From CALKWS01 sp051020515 (GTDB lineage Bacteria; Actinomycetota; Actinomycetes; Actinomycetales; Beutenbergiaceae), in contig NZ_CP194857.1 in assembly GCF_051020515.1 (NCBI RefSeq), positions 1,488,001-1,552,000 on the forward strand: a DNA stretch of 64,000 nucleotides, written 5' to 3'. Position numbers and translations under genes: made by a program. Shown piece after piece: positions 18,041 to 26,994 of the stretch. Numbering within the stretch: position 1 is the first letter of the stretch; the number at the start of each line of letters is the position of its first letter. The notes below the pieces were generated by a model. It ran no database searches. It was not told the DNA's origin and saw only the letters and a program-made list of their open reading frames with translations.

Positions 18041-18597
18041 ATGTATGACGTTGGATTCATCGTGGGAAGCCTGTCCGAGGAATCGATCAACCGGAGGCTG
18101 GCCGCCGCCATCGGGCACCTCGCCGGTGATCGGATGAGATTGACCGAGATCGAGATCGGTGACCTGCCCGTGTACAACCGCGACCTCGATGACGACCTGC
18201 CCGGCCCCGCGAAGCGGCTGAAGGATCAGATCGAGGGCGCCGACGCGGTGCTGTTCATCACCCCGGAGTACAACCGGTCGGTGCCCGCGGCGCTGACCAA
18301 CGCGATCGAGTGGGCGTCCCGTCCCTTCGGGGAGAGAACTCCCTGACCGGCAAGCCCACCGCCGTCTGTGGTGCCTCCCCGGGCGCCGTCGGCACCGCGG
18401 TGGCACAGCAGGACCTGCGCTCGATGCTCACCTACTCCGACTCCCCGCAACTGCAAGCCCCGGAGATGTACTTCCAGTACACCGAGGGAACGATCGACGA
18501 GGACGGCACCATCCATGACGATGATGTGCGGCACGTGATCAGCGAGTTCGTCGACGCGTTCGCGCAGTTCCTGGACGAGCAGCGCTCGATCTCCTGA
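18041..18597 (+). CDS. NADPH-dependent FMN reductase, ChrR/azoreductase type (frame break)
   Basis: A flavodoxin-like NADPH-dependent FMN reductase of 185 residues once one G missing in the GGGG run near 18330 is restored (PFGG then ENSLTGKP). The phosphate-binding loop GSLSEESINRRLA lies at the N-terminus, and ITPEYNRSVPAALTNAIEW is the signature of the ChrR/YieF group, which reduce quinones, chromate or azo dyes with NADPH. The C-terminal ASPGAVGTAVAQQDLR segment completes the fold. I chose the ATG at 18041; an ATG nine bases earlier is also possible. It lies between the divergent acetyltransferase gene and the convergent ogt gene. Confidence 0.88.
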
Positions 18598-18625
18598 CCT
18601 GAGTCGGCTGAGCACCTCCTTCCGC

Positions 18626-19296
18626 TCAGGCCGCCACCGACTCCAGCGCCAGCAGCCTCTCCTTCGCCGGCAATCCACCGCGGTAGCCACCCAGGGAGCC
18701 GTCGGAGCGCACCACCCGGTGGCAGGGCACCACCACCGGCAACGGGTTGGTCGCGCAGGCGCTCGCGGTTGCACGCACCGCCCGTGCCCGTCCGGACCGC
18801 GCAGCCAGGGTGGTGTAGGTGACGCGCTCCCGAACTCCACCGCCCGCAGTTCATCGAGCACCTCCCGGCGGAATCCCTTGGTCAGGGACAGGTCCACCTC
18901 GACGCTGAACTGCCGCCGCCGGCCCTCGAAGTACTCGGCGACCTGTGCCCGCACCGGTGCCAGCCGCCCGGGTGCGCGCAGGATCCGGGGGCTGATCCGT
19001 TCGGCCAGGTTCGTCAGCACCGCGTCGTACCCCTCGGTCTCGAACGCCACGCGCACCAGACCCCGTGGTGTGGCAGCCAGCAGCAGGCCCCCGATCGGGG
19101 TGTCCACCACGTCGTAGCCCACGTCCAGCGATCCGTCGTGATCGGCGCGCTCGGCCAGGTCGTCGAGCAGCCGTGCCAGTGTGGCCGGTTCCACGGTTCC
19201 GCGGATCGCCTCATCCAGAGCGCGAACGCCGGTGCGCTCCGGAGGGCTGTCGGGACCGGCGGGCCGGGCACCACTGTTGATGTGGTGGGTGGTCAT
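18626..19296 (-). CDS. ogt: Methylated-DNA-protein cysteine methyltransferase (frame break)
   Basis: The O6-alkylguanine-DNA repair protein, 223 residues once one missing C/G near 18829 is restored (VEFGERVTYTTLAARSG). The acceptor Cys lies in VVVPCHRVV, preceded by the ATASACATNPLP loop and followed by GGYRGGLPAKERLLALE, all canonical for Ogt/MGMT. An N-terminal extension of about 60 residues precedes the RNase-H-like N-domain (VDTPIGGLLLAATPRGLVRVAFE). It irreversibly takes the alkyl group onto the cysteine. The ATG at 19296 overlaps the stop of the sigma-factor gene (ATGA), so the two are translationally coupled, an arrangement also seen in other actinobacteria. Confidence 0.92.
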
Positions 19297-19774
19297 CGTG
19301 CCTCCTCGAGGTAGTGCCTGCGCAGCGCGCGGCGACTCCGTCGGCGCAGGCGCGTCGCGCCGCGGCCGGGCTGCCGCCGAGGATCGCGGCGACCTCGGCA
19401 TGGGGCAGCCCGGCGATGTGGTGATAGACGACGGCGTGGCGCTGCTTGTCCGGGAGGTCCCCCAGCGCCTCCCACAGGTCGCGCTCCCACCCGCCGGGCC
19501 GGTAGTGGGCACCGGGGCGTTCGGGGATGACGGCGGTGGGACGGGCCTGGCGGGACGTGCGCCGGATGTGGTCGATCGCCTTGCGGCGAGCGATCGTGAC
19601 CAGCCACGCCTCGAGGTTGGCCCCCTCGTCCAGGTCGGGGTAGGCACCCAACGCGGCCAGGAACGTCTCGGACCAGGCGTCCTGGGCGTGATCGGGGCCG
19701 AGCAGCGCGGTGCACACGCGCAGCACGGTGGCCCCGTGGCGAGTCACCACCTGCTCGAACGGAACAGTCGTCAT
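19293..19774 (-). CDS. ECF-type RNA polymerase sigma factor (frame break)
   Basis: A small sigma-70 family factor of 160 residues after restoring one missing base in the GC dinucleotide run near 19328, giving the C-terminus AALRRHYLEEAR. Region 2 is seen as AWLVTIARRKAIDHIRR, and region 4 as LPHAEVAAILGGSPAAARRA, where the GGSPAAARR helix would contact the -35 element. I chose the ATG at 19774. The ogt start overlaps its stop, so this factor and the DNA-repair protein are made together. No anti-sigma gene is adjacent. It may direct a response to alkylation or other stress, which is inferred from the pairing. Confidence 0.88.
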
Positions 19775-19828
19775 ACCCGGTAGACGCACCCGGAGGCGTG
19801 GATGTGAGGTTGCCGGTCGTGCGGTGCC

Positions 19829-20293
19829 TCAGCCATGCCGAGGCTCGAGGAGGTCGGCGAGGTCGGCGAGGACGGGCACCTCGGCATCGGGCCTGGATGA
19901 GTCGGCCACGACGCGCTCACCCAGGGGCGCGTCCAGGCGCACGGTGTAGAACATGGCGGTGATCACATCGGGGCAGTTCAGCCCGCCCCACCGGGTGGCG
20001 TTCGGGGTGGTGGTGCGGGCGGTCAGGGTCACGGTGTTGCGGGACTCACGTACCTCGATCCCGGTCAGTTCGTCGCATTCGGTCACCTCGGCGCGCACCA
20101 TCAGGTCCCGACCGTTCTCCTGTGTGGGCGCCACCGAGACGATCGTGCCCGTGCCGGGCACGGCGAAGCCGACCACCAGGGCGTAGGTGATGATCGCGAC
20201 CACGAACAGGATCACCACGCCGATCGTCGAGAGCGTGAAAGCTCGAACGCGGCGTCGCTGCTCGTCCTGCAGCCGGGGAACGGCGGTGGCCAT
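19829..20293 (-). CDS. Hypothetical protein with one membrane segment
   Basis: A 154-residue protein with a short charged N-terminus, one transmembrane segment (FTLSTIGVVILFVVAIITYALVV in two halves: STIGVVILFVV, AIITYALVV) and an extracytoplasmic domain of about 110 residues rich in beta strands with two cysteines (TECDELTG and GLNCPDVI). The likely topology is N-in with the domain outside. I do not recognise the family. It is followed downstream by the sigma factor/ogt pair in the same direction, and preceded by another membrane protein. Confidence 0.6.
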   Translation of the reverse strand: MATAVPRLQDEQRRRVRAFTLSTIGVVILFVVAIITYALVVGFAVPGTGTIVSVAPTQENGRDLMVRAEVTECDELTGIEVRESRNTVTLTARTTTPNATRWGGLNCPDVITAMFYTVRLDAPLGERVVADSSRPDAEVPVLADLADLLEPRHG

Positions 20294-20343
20294 GCCCCCA
20301 TGATCTCACCCGACCTCAAGGACAGGCGGGCAGCGGGTGCGGG

Positions 20344-20844
20344 TCAGGCCGATTCCCAGGGGTAGTCGTGGCGCAGGAACGCCTCGCGCAGTGCGTCCTT
20401 GGAGCCCTCGACCTCGCCGTGGAAGAGTTCACGGCCGGTGGCGCTGAGGATCACGATGTTGCTCCCCTTGCGGCGCACGCCGTCCACCTTCTCCCGCTCG
20501 ATCACGGTCACCTCGTCACCGGAGCGGATCTCGATGCGCTCATCGGTGAGGGTGAGCACCGGTGACACCCGGAGCACGAACAGCGCCACCAGAAGGCCCA
20601 GCATGGCTCCGATAGCGGGCCGGCCCCAGGTGAGCCAGTCGTGGTCGAAGGAGCCGATCAACTGCAGCGGACCCTGGAACGGCATCCACGGCACCTCGGC
20701 TGCCCAGTTCGCCAGCAACGGAACCAGCAGGCCCACGCTTAACCCGAGGGCACCGAGGAGCAGCACGGTGAGCCAGCGGTCAGCCGGCCCCAGCCCGCCC
20801 ACCCGGGTCGCGCCGTCGGGCACGGAGGAATCCTCGGAACTCAC
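20344..20844 (-). CDS. YqeB-like membrane protein with C-terminal PH-like domain
   Basis: A 166-residue protein with two transmembrane helices (WLTVLLLGALGLSVGLLVPLL and GAMLGLLVALFVLRVS in pieces) and a C-terminal cytoplasmic domain of short strands and a helix (LTLTDERIEIRSGDEVTVIE then KVDGVRRKGSNIVILSATG, ending HDYPWE). This layout matches what I know of YqeB-type proteins, which carry a bacterial PH-like domain after two helices, but the similarity is judged by eye. Function is unknown. It stands alone between lpd and the hypothetical membrane protein. Confidence 0.55.
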   Translation of the reverse strand: MSSEDSSVPDGATRVGGLGPADRWLTVLLLGALGLSVGLLVPLLANWAAEVPWMPFQGPLQLIGSFDHDWLTWGRPAIGAMLGLLVALFVLRVSPVLTLTDERIEIRSGDEVTVIEREKVDGVRRKGSNIVILSATGRELFHGEVEGSKDALREAFLRHDYPWESA

Positions 20845-20888
20845 CCCCGCATGCTAGTGGTACGCGCGGACGGGCTCGCAGCGGATAC

Positions 20889-22286
20889 CTACAGGTGGAT
20901 CATGTTCCCCTCGGAGATGCCGTGCATCACCTCGTGGATCGCCTCACTCAGGGTCGGGTGGGCGAACACGTTGCGCGCCACCTCGTCGGCAGTCAGGTCC
21001 CACCGCTGCGCCAGGGTCAGGGCCGGGAGCAACTCGGTCACGTCCGGTCCGATCATGTGCGCGCCGATGATCTCGTTGTACTTGGCATCGGCGACCACCT
21101 TGATGAACCCGGAGGTGTCACCCAGGCCGGCGGCCTTGCCGTTGGCGGAGAACGGGAACTTGGAGGTCTTGACCTCGTACCCCTTCTCCTTGGCCTGCTC
21201 CTCGGAGTAACCGAAGGAGGCGATCTGGGGCTGGGAGTAGGTGGCCCGGGGGATGAAGTCGAAGTCGACCTCCATCGTCTCGGCATCCGCGATCGTCTCC
21301 GCGGCCACGATTCCCATCGCCGAGGCGGTGTGGGCCAGCATCAGCTTGCCGGTCACGTCGCCCACGGCGTAGACGTTCTCCACGTTCGTGCGGCCGCGGG
21401 AGTCCACCACGATCGCGCCACGCTCGGTGGCCACGTCGATGTTCTCCAGGCCGTAACCCTCCAGGCGGGGGGCGAACCCGGTCGCCGAGAGCAATCGGTC
21501 GGCCTCCAGTACCTGGGCGTCTCCGCCGTCGGCGGGGGAGACGGTGACCTGCACGCCGTCGCCGGTGTCGGTGACCGACTCCACCTTGGTGGACAGCATC
21601 ACCTTCACGCCGAGTCGCTTGTAGTGCTTGAGCAGTTCCTTGGAGACCTCGGCGTCCTCGGTGGGCACCATCCGGTCCAGGAACTCCACGATGGTCACGT
21701 CCACCCCGAAGTTGGTCATGATGTAGGCGAACTCCACGCCGATCGCGCCGGAACCGGCGATCACGATCGACTCGGGCAACTCGGCGTCGAGGATCTGCTC
21801 CTCGTAGGTGACCACGTTCTCGCTGAGCTCGATGCCGGGGACCAGCTTGCTGGTCGCGCCGGTGGCGATGATGAGGTTGTCGAAGGTCAGGTCGGTCTTG
21901 CCGTCCTCACCCTCCACGGTCATCGAGGTCGCCGACGTCAGGGTGCCCCAGCCGTCCACCTCGGTGATCTTGTTCTTCTTCATCAGGAAGTGCACGCCCT
22001 TGACGATCCCGTCGGAGACCTGCCGGGAGCGCTTGTGCGTGGGTTCGTAGGACATCGTGGCGTCGCCTTCGATGCCGAACTTCTTCTTCTCCTTGGTCAG
22101 CACGTGGGAGAGTTCGGCATTGCGCAACAGTGCCTTGGAGGGGATGCAGCCCACGTTCAGGCACACACCGCCCCAGTACTGCTTCTCGACCACGGCAACC
22201 TTCTTGCCCAGTTGCGCCGCGCGGATCGCCGCGACGTACCCACCGGGACCGGCTCCCAGAACAACGACGTCATAGTGTGAACTCAC
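20889..22286 (-). CDS. lpdA: Dihydrolipoyl dehydrogenase (E3)
   Basis: The FAD enzyme that reoxidises dihydrolipoamide in 2-oxoacid dehydrogenase complexes, 465 residues. It has an N-terminal FAD site (VVVLGAGPGGYVAAIRAAQ), the redox disulfide in GGVCLNVGCIPSK, an NAD-binding GSGAIGVEFAY and the catalytic HPTLSE near the C-terminus. The start is the GTG at 22286. This enzyme probably serves the branched-chain dehydrogenase at 45.4-49.3 kb and the pyruvate and 2-oxoglutarate complexes, since no other E3 gene is visible near bkdABC. A TAGAGT -10-like box 8 nt before the GTG hints at a leaderless message. Confidence 0.95.
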   Translation of the reverse strand: MSSHYDVVVLGAGPGGYVAAIRAAQLGKKVAVVEKQYWGGVCLNVGCIPSKALLRNAELSHVLTKEKKKFGIEGDATMSYEPTHKRSRQVSDGIVKGVHFLMKKNKITEVDGWGTLTSATSMTVEGEDGKTDLTFDNLIIATGATSKLVPGIELSENVVTYEEQILDAELPESIVIAGSGAIGVEFAYIMTNFGVDVTIVEFLDRMVPTEDAEVSKELLKHYKRLGVKVMLSTKVESVTDTGDGVQVTVSPADGGDAQVLEADRLLSATGFAPRLEGYGLENIDVATERGAIVVDSRGRTNVENVYAVGDVTGKLMLAHTASAMGIVAAETIADAETMEVDFDFIPRATYSQPQIASFGYSEEQAKEKGYEVKTSKFPFSANGKAAGLGDTSGFIKVVADAKYNEIIGAHMIGPDVTELLPALTLAQRWDLTADEVARNVFAHPTLSEAIHEVMHGISEGNMIHL

Positions 22287-22342
22287 AGCATCAGACTCTA
22301 TCGTTGCTTGCGCCGAGGTACATCACCGGATAAGGAGTGATC

Positions 22343-23890
22343 GTGGATACGAGTGTGGCGGAGGACACCGTCGAGGTGGTTGCGCCTCTGGTCCTGGCGT
22401 TCGACGTCGGCTCTTCCGGCACCCGCGGGGGTGTGTTCGATGCCACCGGCACCGAAGTTGCCGGCCTGCGTGGCAAGTCCGGCCACGCCTTCATCACCGA
22501 CGCCTCCGGGACCGCGGTGATCGATGCCGATGAGGTGGTGGCCGAGATCGCCGGGATCACCGATGACATCCTCGCCGAACTGCCCGCGGGCCAGAGCGTC
22601 GCCGGGGTCGCGATCGACACCTTCTCCTCCTCCCTGGTGGGAGTGGATGCTGCCGGCGCGGCGGTCACCCCGTGCTTCACCTACGCCGACACCCGTTGCC
22701 ATGAGCAGGTGCTGGACCTGCGCCGGGAGTTGGACGAGGAACAGGTTCACCAGCGCACCGGCACCCGGTTGCACACCTCCTACACGCCGGCGCGGCTGCG
22801 GTGGCTGGCACAGGACCACCCGCAGATGTTCACCGCCGCCACCCGGTGGCTGACGCTGGGGGAGTACGTCTACCTGCACCTGCTGGGGACCACGGCGGTG
22901 GGCAGTGCGGCGGCGTCGTGGTCCGGGATGCTGGACCGCGTAGCCGGCACCTGGGACGAGGAGATCCTGGCGGCGGCCCGGATCACCGCCGATCAACTCA
23001 GCCCGGTGCACGAGCCGGACGAGCCGATCCGGCCGCTGCCGGGAAGCGCCGCCGCGACCGCTCTGGCCCGGCGCTGGCCGGCGCTGGCGGAGGCGGACTG
23101 GTACCCGGTGATCGGGGACGGGCTGGCCGCCAACCTCGGAGCCGATGCGGCCACACCCGGTGTGGTGGGGGTATCGGCGGCGACCTCGGGGGCGATGCGC
23201 ACCATCGTGCCCACCGCGGCCGGGCGGTTACCGAGCGGACTGTGGTCCTACCGCATCAGCACCGAGCACACCCTGCTCGGCGGTGCGGTGAGCGACGTGG
23301 GCCGGGTGTCCAGCTGGGCCGAGAGCATCCTGCGGGTCGGAGGTCCGACGGCGAATGCCGGTGGACGCGCTGACGGTGCCGTCCTGGATGCGGTGCTGTC
23401 CGCCGAACCCGGTGAGGGCACACCACTGATGCTGCCGTTCCTCAGCGGGGAGCGCTCCACCGGGTGGGCCACCGGGGCCCGGGCGCACATCCTGGACCTG
23501 GGCGCGGCCACCACCGCCGATCAGATCTACCGCGGCGCGATGGAGGCCACCGCGCTATCGCTGGGCCGGATCGCCGAGCAGTTGCGCACGGTCACCGGCC
23601 CGCCGGACCGGATCGCTGTGGGCGGTGGGATGGCCAAGGGGCTGCCCGGTTGGCTGCAGATCCTGGCCGACGTACTGGGCACCGAAGTGGTGCACGTGCG
23701 GCACAAGCGGTCCACCCTGCGCGGCACCGCGCTCCTCGCGCTGGAGCACCTGGCCCCGGGGGTGGAGCGCAGCCGCGCCCAGACCGGTTCCCACTACCGG
23801 CCCGACCCGGCCCGGGCGGACTACTACGCCCGGCGCAAGGCCCGGTTCGAGGTGGCCTACGAGGCGCTCATCGCCGGTCCGGTGGGGTGA
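22343..23890 (+). CDS. FGGY-family carbohydrate kinase, gluconokinase/xylulokinase-like
   Basis: A sugar kinase of 515 residues from the GTG at 22343, chosen over the GTG at 22337 because the AAGGA site is then correctly spaced. The N-terminus shows the ATP phosphate loop LAFDVGSSGTRGGVFD, and the C-terminal ATP site is seen as IAVGGGMAKGLPGW. VIGDGLAANLGADAAT precedes the middle sugar-binding region, and PFLSGERSTGW is typical of gluconokinase-like members. The protein phosphorylates a pentose, hexonate or related acid. It is divergent from lpd and is followed by a Gfo/Idh/MocA dehydrogenase and a ThuA protein, which suggests a sugar-acid or keto-sugar pathway. Confidence 0.85.
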   Translation: MDTSVAEDTVEVVAPLVLAFDVGSSGTRGGVFDATGTEVAGLRGKSGHAFITDASGTAVIDADEVVAEIAGITDDILAELPAGQSVAGVAIDTFSSSLVGVDAAGAAVTPCFTYADTRCHEQVLDLRRELDEEQVHQRTGTRLHTSYTPARLRWLAQDHPQMFTAATRWLTLGEYVYLHLLGTTAVGSAAASWSGMLDRVAGTWDEEILAAARITADQLSPVHEPDEPIRPLPGSAAATALARRWPALAEADWYPVIGDGLAANLGADAATPGVVGVSAATSGAMRTIVPTAAGRLPSGLWSYRISTEHTLLGGAVSDVGRVSSWAESILRVGGPTANAGGRADGAVLDAVLSAEPGEGTPLMLPFLSGERSTGWATGARAHILDLGAATTADQIYRGAMEATALSLGRIAEQLRTVTGPPDRIAVGGGMAKGLPGWLQILADVLGTEVVHVRHKRSTLRGTALLALEHLAPGVERSRAQTGSHYRPDPARADYYARRKARFEVAYEALIAGPVG

Positions 23891-23957
23891 ACCGGTGGCG
23901 CCGTGAGCCGGCGTCTCCCGGCGCGGTACGATCGCTGATCGATGGCAGGATCGGATC

Positions 23958-25109
23958 ATGACGACTGACGACGACGCCCGGGTACCACCGCTGCGGGCAG
24001 GTGTGATCGGCCTGGGCTGGGCGGGGCAGCAGCACGTGGCCGCCTACGCCGAGACCCCCGGTGTGAATCTGGTGGCCCTGGCCGCGCAGGAGGAGCACCT
24101 GCTCGCCGAGTACGGTGAAGCGCACCAGGTGCCGATCCGCACCACCGACTGGCGGGAACTCCTCGACGCCGACCTGGACGTGCTCAGCATCGCCACGCCC
24201 ACCTTCCTGCACGCCCCGATGACCATCAGCGCGTTGCAGTCCGGGATCCACGTGCTGTGCGAGAAGCCGATGGCCGAGCACGCCGAGGCGGCCGAGCGGA
24301 TGGTGCGGGCCGCCGAGCAGGCCGGGCGGGTGCTGGACGTAGCGTTCAACCACCGCCAGCGCGGTGAGGTGCAGGCGCTGAAACAGGTGATCGACTCCGG
24401 GGTGCTCGGGCGCATCTACTACGCCAAGACGGGGTGGTTGCGGCGCGCCGGGATCCCGGGACTGGGCACCTGGTTCACCAAGAACGAACGGGCCGGTGGT
24501 GGGGCGTTGATGGACATCGGCGTACACATGCTGGACATGACGTTGCACCTGATGGGTGAACCGGAGGTGATCACGGCCTCGGCGGCCACGCACGCCGAGT
24601 TCGGGCCGCTGGGGCGGGGCGGTTCCGGCTTCGGGGTGAGCGAACTGGAGGAGGGCAGCCCGTTCGAGGTGGAGGACTTGGCCACGGCGTTCCTGCGCCT
24701 GGACGGAGGGGCCACGTTACTGCTGGAATCCAGCTGGGCGCAGTGGATCCCGTATGACCAGTGCTACGTGATGCTCTACGGCTCCGAAGGCGGGGCCAGC
24801 ATCGAGTGGGGTGGCACTGGGCGCGATCCCTACGAGCGGTTGAACGTGTGGACCGAGGTGTCCGGGGTGCCGGCCGAACTCGCCCCGCACGTGGGCCCGC
24901 ATGGGCGCCACGCGGCGGCGGTGACCGGCTTCCTGGCCAAGGTCCGTTCCGGGGCGCACCGGCAGTACACCGGCCGGGACGCACTACACCGGGCCCGGGT
25001 GCTCGATGCCTGCTACGCCTCGGCCGGTACCGGCACCGAAGTGGGGCTGGGTAGCGCCGTGCCGGCAACCGCCGCGGCCTCGAGGACATCGCCTATCCAG
25101 GAGACCTGA
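23958..25109 (+). CDS. Gfo/Idh/MocA-family oxidoreductase
   Basis: An NAD(P)-dependent sugar dehydrogenase of 383 residues. The Rossmann motif is AGVIGLGWAGQQHV at the N-terminus, and CEKPMA is the conserved catalytic Lys-Pro signature. GGGALMDIGVHMLDM is the second signature of the family, with a His active-site partner. The C-terminal domain ends in a disordered Ala/Thr-rich tail. Such enzymes oxidise or epimerise polyols and sugars. Its stop overlaps the ThuA start (TGATG), so the pair is coupled. Such Gfo/Idh/MocA-ThuA pairs occur in loci that handle 3-keto sugars or inositol derivatives, so a similar role is plausible here. Confidence 0.88.
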   Translation: MTTDDDARVPPLRAGVIGLGWAGQQHVAAYAETPGVNLVALAAQEEHLLAEYGEAHQVPIRTTDWRELLDADLDVLSIATPTFLHAPMTISALQSGIHVLCEKPMAEHAEAAERMVRAAEQAGRVLDVAFNHRQRGEVQALKQVIDSGVLGRIYYAKTGWLRRAGIPGLGTWFTKNERAGGGALMDIGVHMLDMTLHLMGEPEVITASAATHAEFGPLGRGGSGFGVSELEEGSPFEVEDLATAFLRLDGGATLLLESSWAQWIPYDQCYVMLYGSEGGASIEWGGTGRDPYERLNVWTEVSGVPAELAPHVGPHGRHAAAVTGFLAKVRSGAHRQYTGRDALHRARVLDACYASAGTGTEVGLGSAVPATAAASRTSPIQET

Positions 25110-25843
25110 TGAGCACACCCACCCGACCCCTTCGCGTCACCGTCTGGGGGGAGAACCGGCACGAACGCACCGACGCCTCGGTGGCGAAGATCTACCCCGA
25201 CGGCATGCACACCGTCGTGGCCCAAGCCGTCACCGAGCACGTGGGTGCGGGCGCACAGGTGCGCACCGCCACCCTGGATGAACCCGAGCACGGCTTGAGC
25301 GAGGAGGTACTGGCCGCCACCGACGTGCTCACCTGGTGGGGCCACGCCGCCCACGAGGAGGTCGCCGATGACGTGGTCGAGCGGGTGTACCAGCACGTGC
25401 TCTCCGGGATGGGCCTGGTGGCGCTGCACTCGGCCCACCACGCCAAGATCTTCCGCAAGCTCATGGGCACCACCGCCAACCTGCGCTGGCGCAGTGCCGA
25501 CGACCAGGAACTGATCTGGACCGTCGACCCCACCCACCCGATCGCCGCGGGCCTGCCCCAGCCGGTGCGGGTACCCGCCGATGAGATGTACGGGGAGTAC
25601 TTCGATGTGCCCACCCCGGATGAGTTGGTGTTCATCTCCAACTTCTCCGGCGGCGAGGTGTTCCGGTCCGGATGCTGCTGGCGTCGCGGGCACGGCCGGG
25701 TGTTCTACTTCCGCTCCGGCGATCAGGAGTACCCGGTGTACTACCAGGACGAGATCCGCCGGATCATCGCCAACGGGGTGGTCTGGGCGCGCCCGCGGGT
25801 GACCCGGGAACTACCGGCGGTGTTCCAGGCCGATCGTGCCTGA
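25109..25843 (+). CDS. ThuA-domain protein (trehalose/sugar utilisation)
   Basis: A 244-residue ThuA-like protein with a glutamine-amidotransferase-like fold. It has the TWWGHAAHEEV and GLVALHSAHHAKIF segments (the latter holding the histidine-rich active-site loop of the family), and GRVFYFRSGDQEYPVYY near the C-terminus. In related loci ThuA acts with Gfo/Idh/MocA enzymes on keto-sugars such as 3-ketotrehalose. It overlaps the upstream dehydrogenase stop and its own stop overlaps the next start (GTG 25836). The family is sure; the reaction is not established for this clade. Confidence 0.85.
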   Translation: MSTPTRPLRVTVWGENRHERTDASVAKIYPDGMHTVVAQAVTEHVGAGAQVRTATLDEPEHGLSEEVLAATDVLTWWGHAAHEEVADDVVERVYQHVLSGMGLVALHSAHHAKIFRKLMGTTANLRWRSADDQELIWTVDPTHPIAAGLPQPVRVPADEMYGEYFDVPTPDELVFISNFSGGEVFRSGCCWRRGHGRVFYFRSGDQEYPVYYQDEIRRIIANGVVWARPRVTRELPAVFQADRA

Positions 25844-26582
25844 CCGGCACCGCTCACCGGACCCGTACCGACTGCCCGACACGGGGCGCCCGCCGGACGC
25901 GTACAGCCTGCCCGGCCCTGACCGTCCACCGGCTCCGGTACCGGGGATCCCCGCCTACACCGGCCCTGGCCACGTGGACCCGGCGCGGCCGGCTCCGTTC
26001 GGTGGTGTGCTGCGCCCGCACCGGGGGCACCTGCTGACCGGCCTGCTCTCCTGGGTCGGTGCGGTGGCGATGATCGTGTTCTTTCACGTGACTGGCTGGG
26101 GCATCGTGACGACCGGAGGGCTCGGGGTCCTCGCGGCTGTGGCGCTGGTCCTGTTGGTGCTGTCCTGGCGGCGGGCCCGGTTCGAGGTCCACGGCCAGGA
26201 GGTGCACTACCACCCAGCACTGGGCCGGATGCGACGGTTCGGCCCCGCGAACGTCGCCGAGGTGGTCCAACTCAACCTTCGCCTACCCGGGAGCAAAGCC
26301 ACCGAGTGGAGGACCGTGCTGGCCGGCCGGGACGGTCGGCGGCTGCTCACCATGGCCACCCCGATGTGGCCACCGGCCCACCTGGAATCGGTGCTGGCCC
26401 CGTTGGTGGGGGCCGGCGTTGCCCGCACGGTGATCGAGGAGCCGACGCGGGTCGCGGATCTGCGTCCCCGTTACGCCGCCATGCTGCCCTGGTCCCGGCG
26501 CCACACCGTGGCGTTCAGCCTGCTCCTCGTTCTCGCCGTGATCATCCTCCTGGCCATCTCGACCGCGGTGGGCTCCGGGTGA
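25836..26582 (+). CDS. Hypothetical membrane protein with Pro-rich N-terminus
   Basis: A 248-residue protein. Residues 1-55 are a Pro/Arg/Tyr/Asp-rich disordered region, then two transmembrane helices (HLLTGLLSWVGAVAMIVFF and LGVLAAVALVLLVLSW), a cytoplasmic domain of about 110 residues with a possible PH-like strand pattern (RARFEVHGQEVHYHPALG), and a C-terminal helix (FSLLLVLAVIILLAISTA). The GTG start at 25836 overlaps the ThuA stop by 8 nt. The family is not recognised; the arrangement of two helices, PH-like strands and a C-terminal helix is seen in several uncharacterised actinobacterial proteins. Confidence 0.6.
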   Translation: MPDRHRSPDPYRLPDTGRPPDAYSLPGPDRPPAPVPGIPAYTGPGHVDPARPAPFGGVLRPHRGHLLTGLLSWVGAVAMIVFFHVTGWGIVTTGGLGVLAAVALVLLVLSWRRARFEVHGQEVHYHPALGRMRRFGPANVAEVVQLNLRLPGSKATEWRTVLAGRDGRRLLTMATPMWPPAHLESVLAPLVGAGVARTVIEEPTRVADLRPRYAAMLPWSRRHTVAFSLLLVLAVIILLAISTAVGSG

Positions 26583-26628
26583 GATCCGCCAGGGGTACCC
26601 GGTGCGAACCAATTCACCGCGAATCAAC

Positions 26629-26967
26629 TCATCGTGTCGGATCGGAGGCGCGCACCTTGGAGTTGTGCCGCACGTTGATGATCCCCAACGGCAGGAACAT
26701 CACCAGGACCAGTACCACGGTCCACCCGATACCGGGCGCCACCAGGACCACTCCGAGGATCGCCAGCCCCGCCCCGGCGCCACGCATGACCATCGCCCCG
26801 ATCGGCGACACCGGCGGCCTGCCCCACCCGGAGGGCAACTCATCGTTCGGGTTGGCCCTGGTGAGCCACAAGGTGGAGCCCGCGAGCAACGCAGTGGCCA
26901 GGACCATCACGAAGACGCCGAAAGTTGTGGCATCGATCCCGAGGACAGTCATGCCGAGGAGGTTCAC
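26629..26967 (-). CDS. Hypothetical small membrane protein
   Basis: A 112-residue protein with three hydrophobic segments: TFGVFVMVLATALLAGSTLWL near the N-terminus and two near the C-terminus (GAGLAILGVVLVAPGIGW, VLVLVMFLPLGIINV). A Pro/Gly loop (NDELPSGWGRPPVS) separates them. No family was recognised. It is convergent with the preceding membrane protein and follows the acetyltransferase gene in the same direction, so the two may be cotranscribed. Confidence 0.55.
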   Translation of the reverse strand: MNLLGMTVLGIDATTFGVFVMVLATALLAGSTLWLTRANPNDELPSGWGRPPVSPIGAMVMRGAGAGLAILGVVLVAPGIGWTVVLVLVMFLPLGIINVRHNSKVRASDPTR

Positions 26968-26994
26968 CGCTCCAGCCTGGCACAGCGAGCGCCG

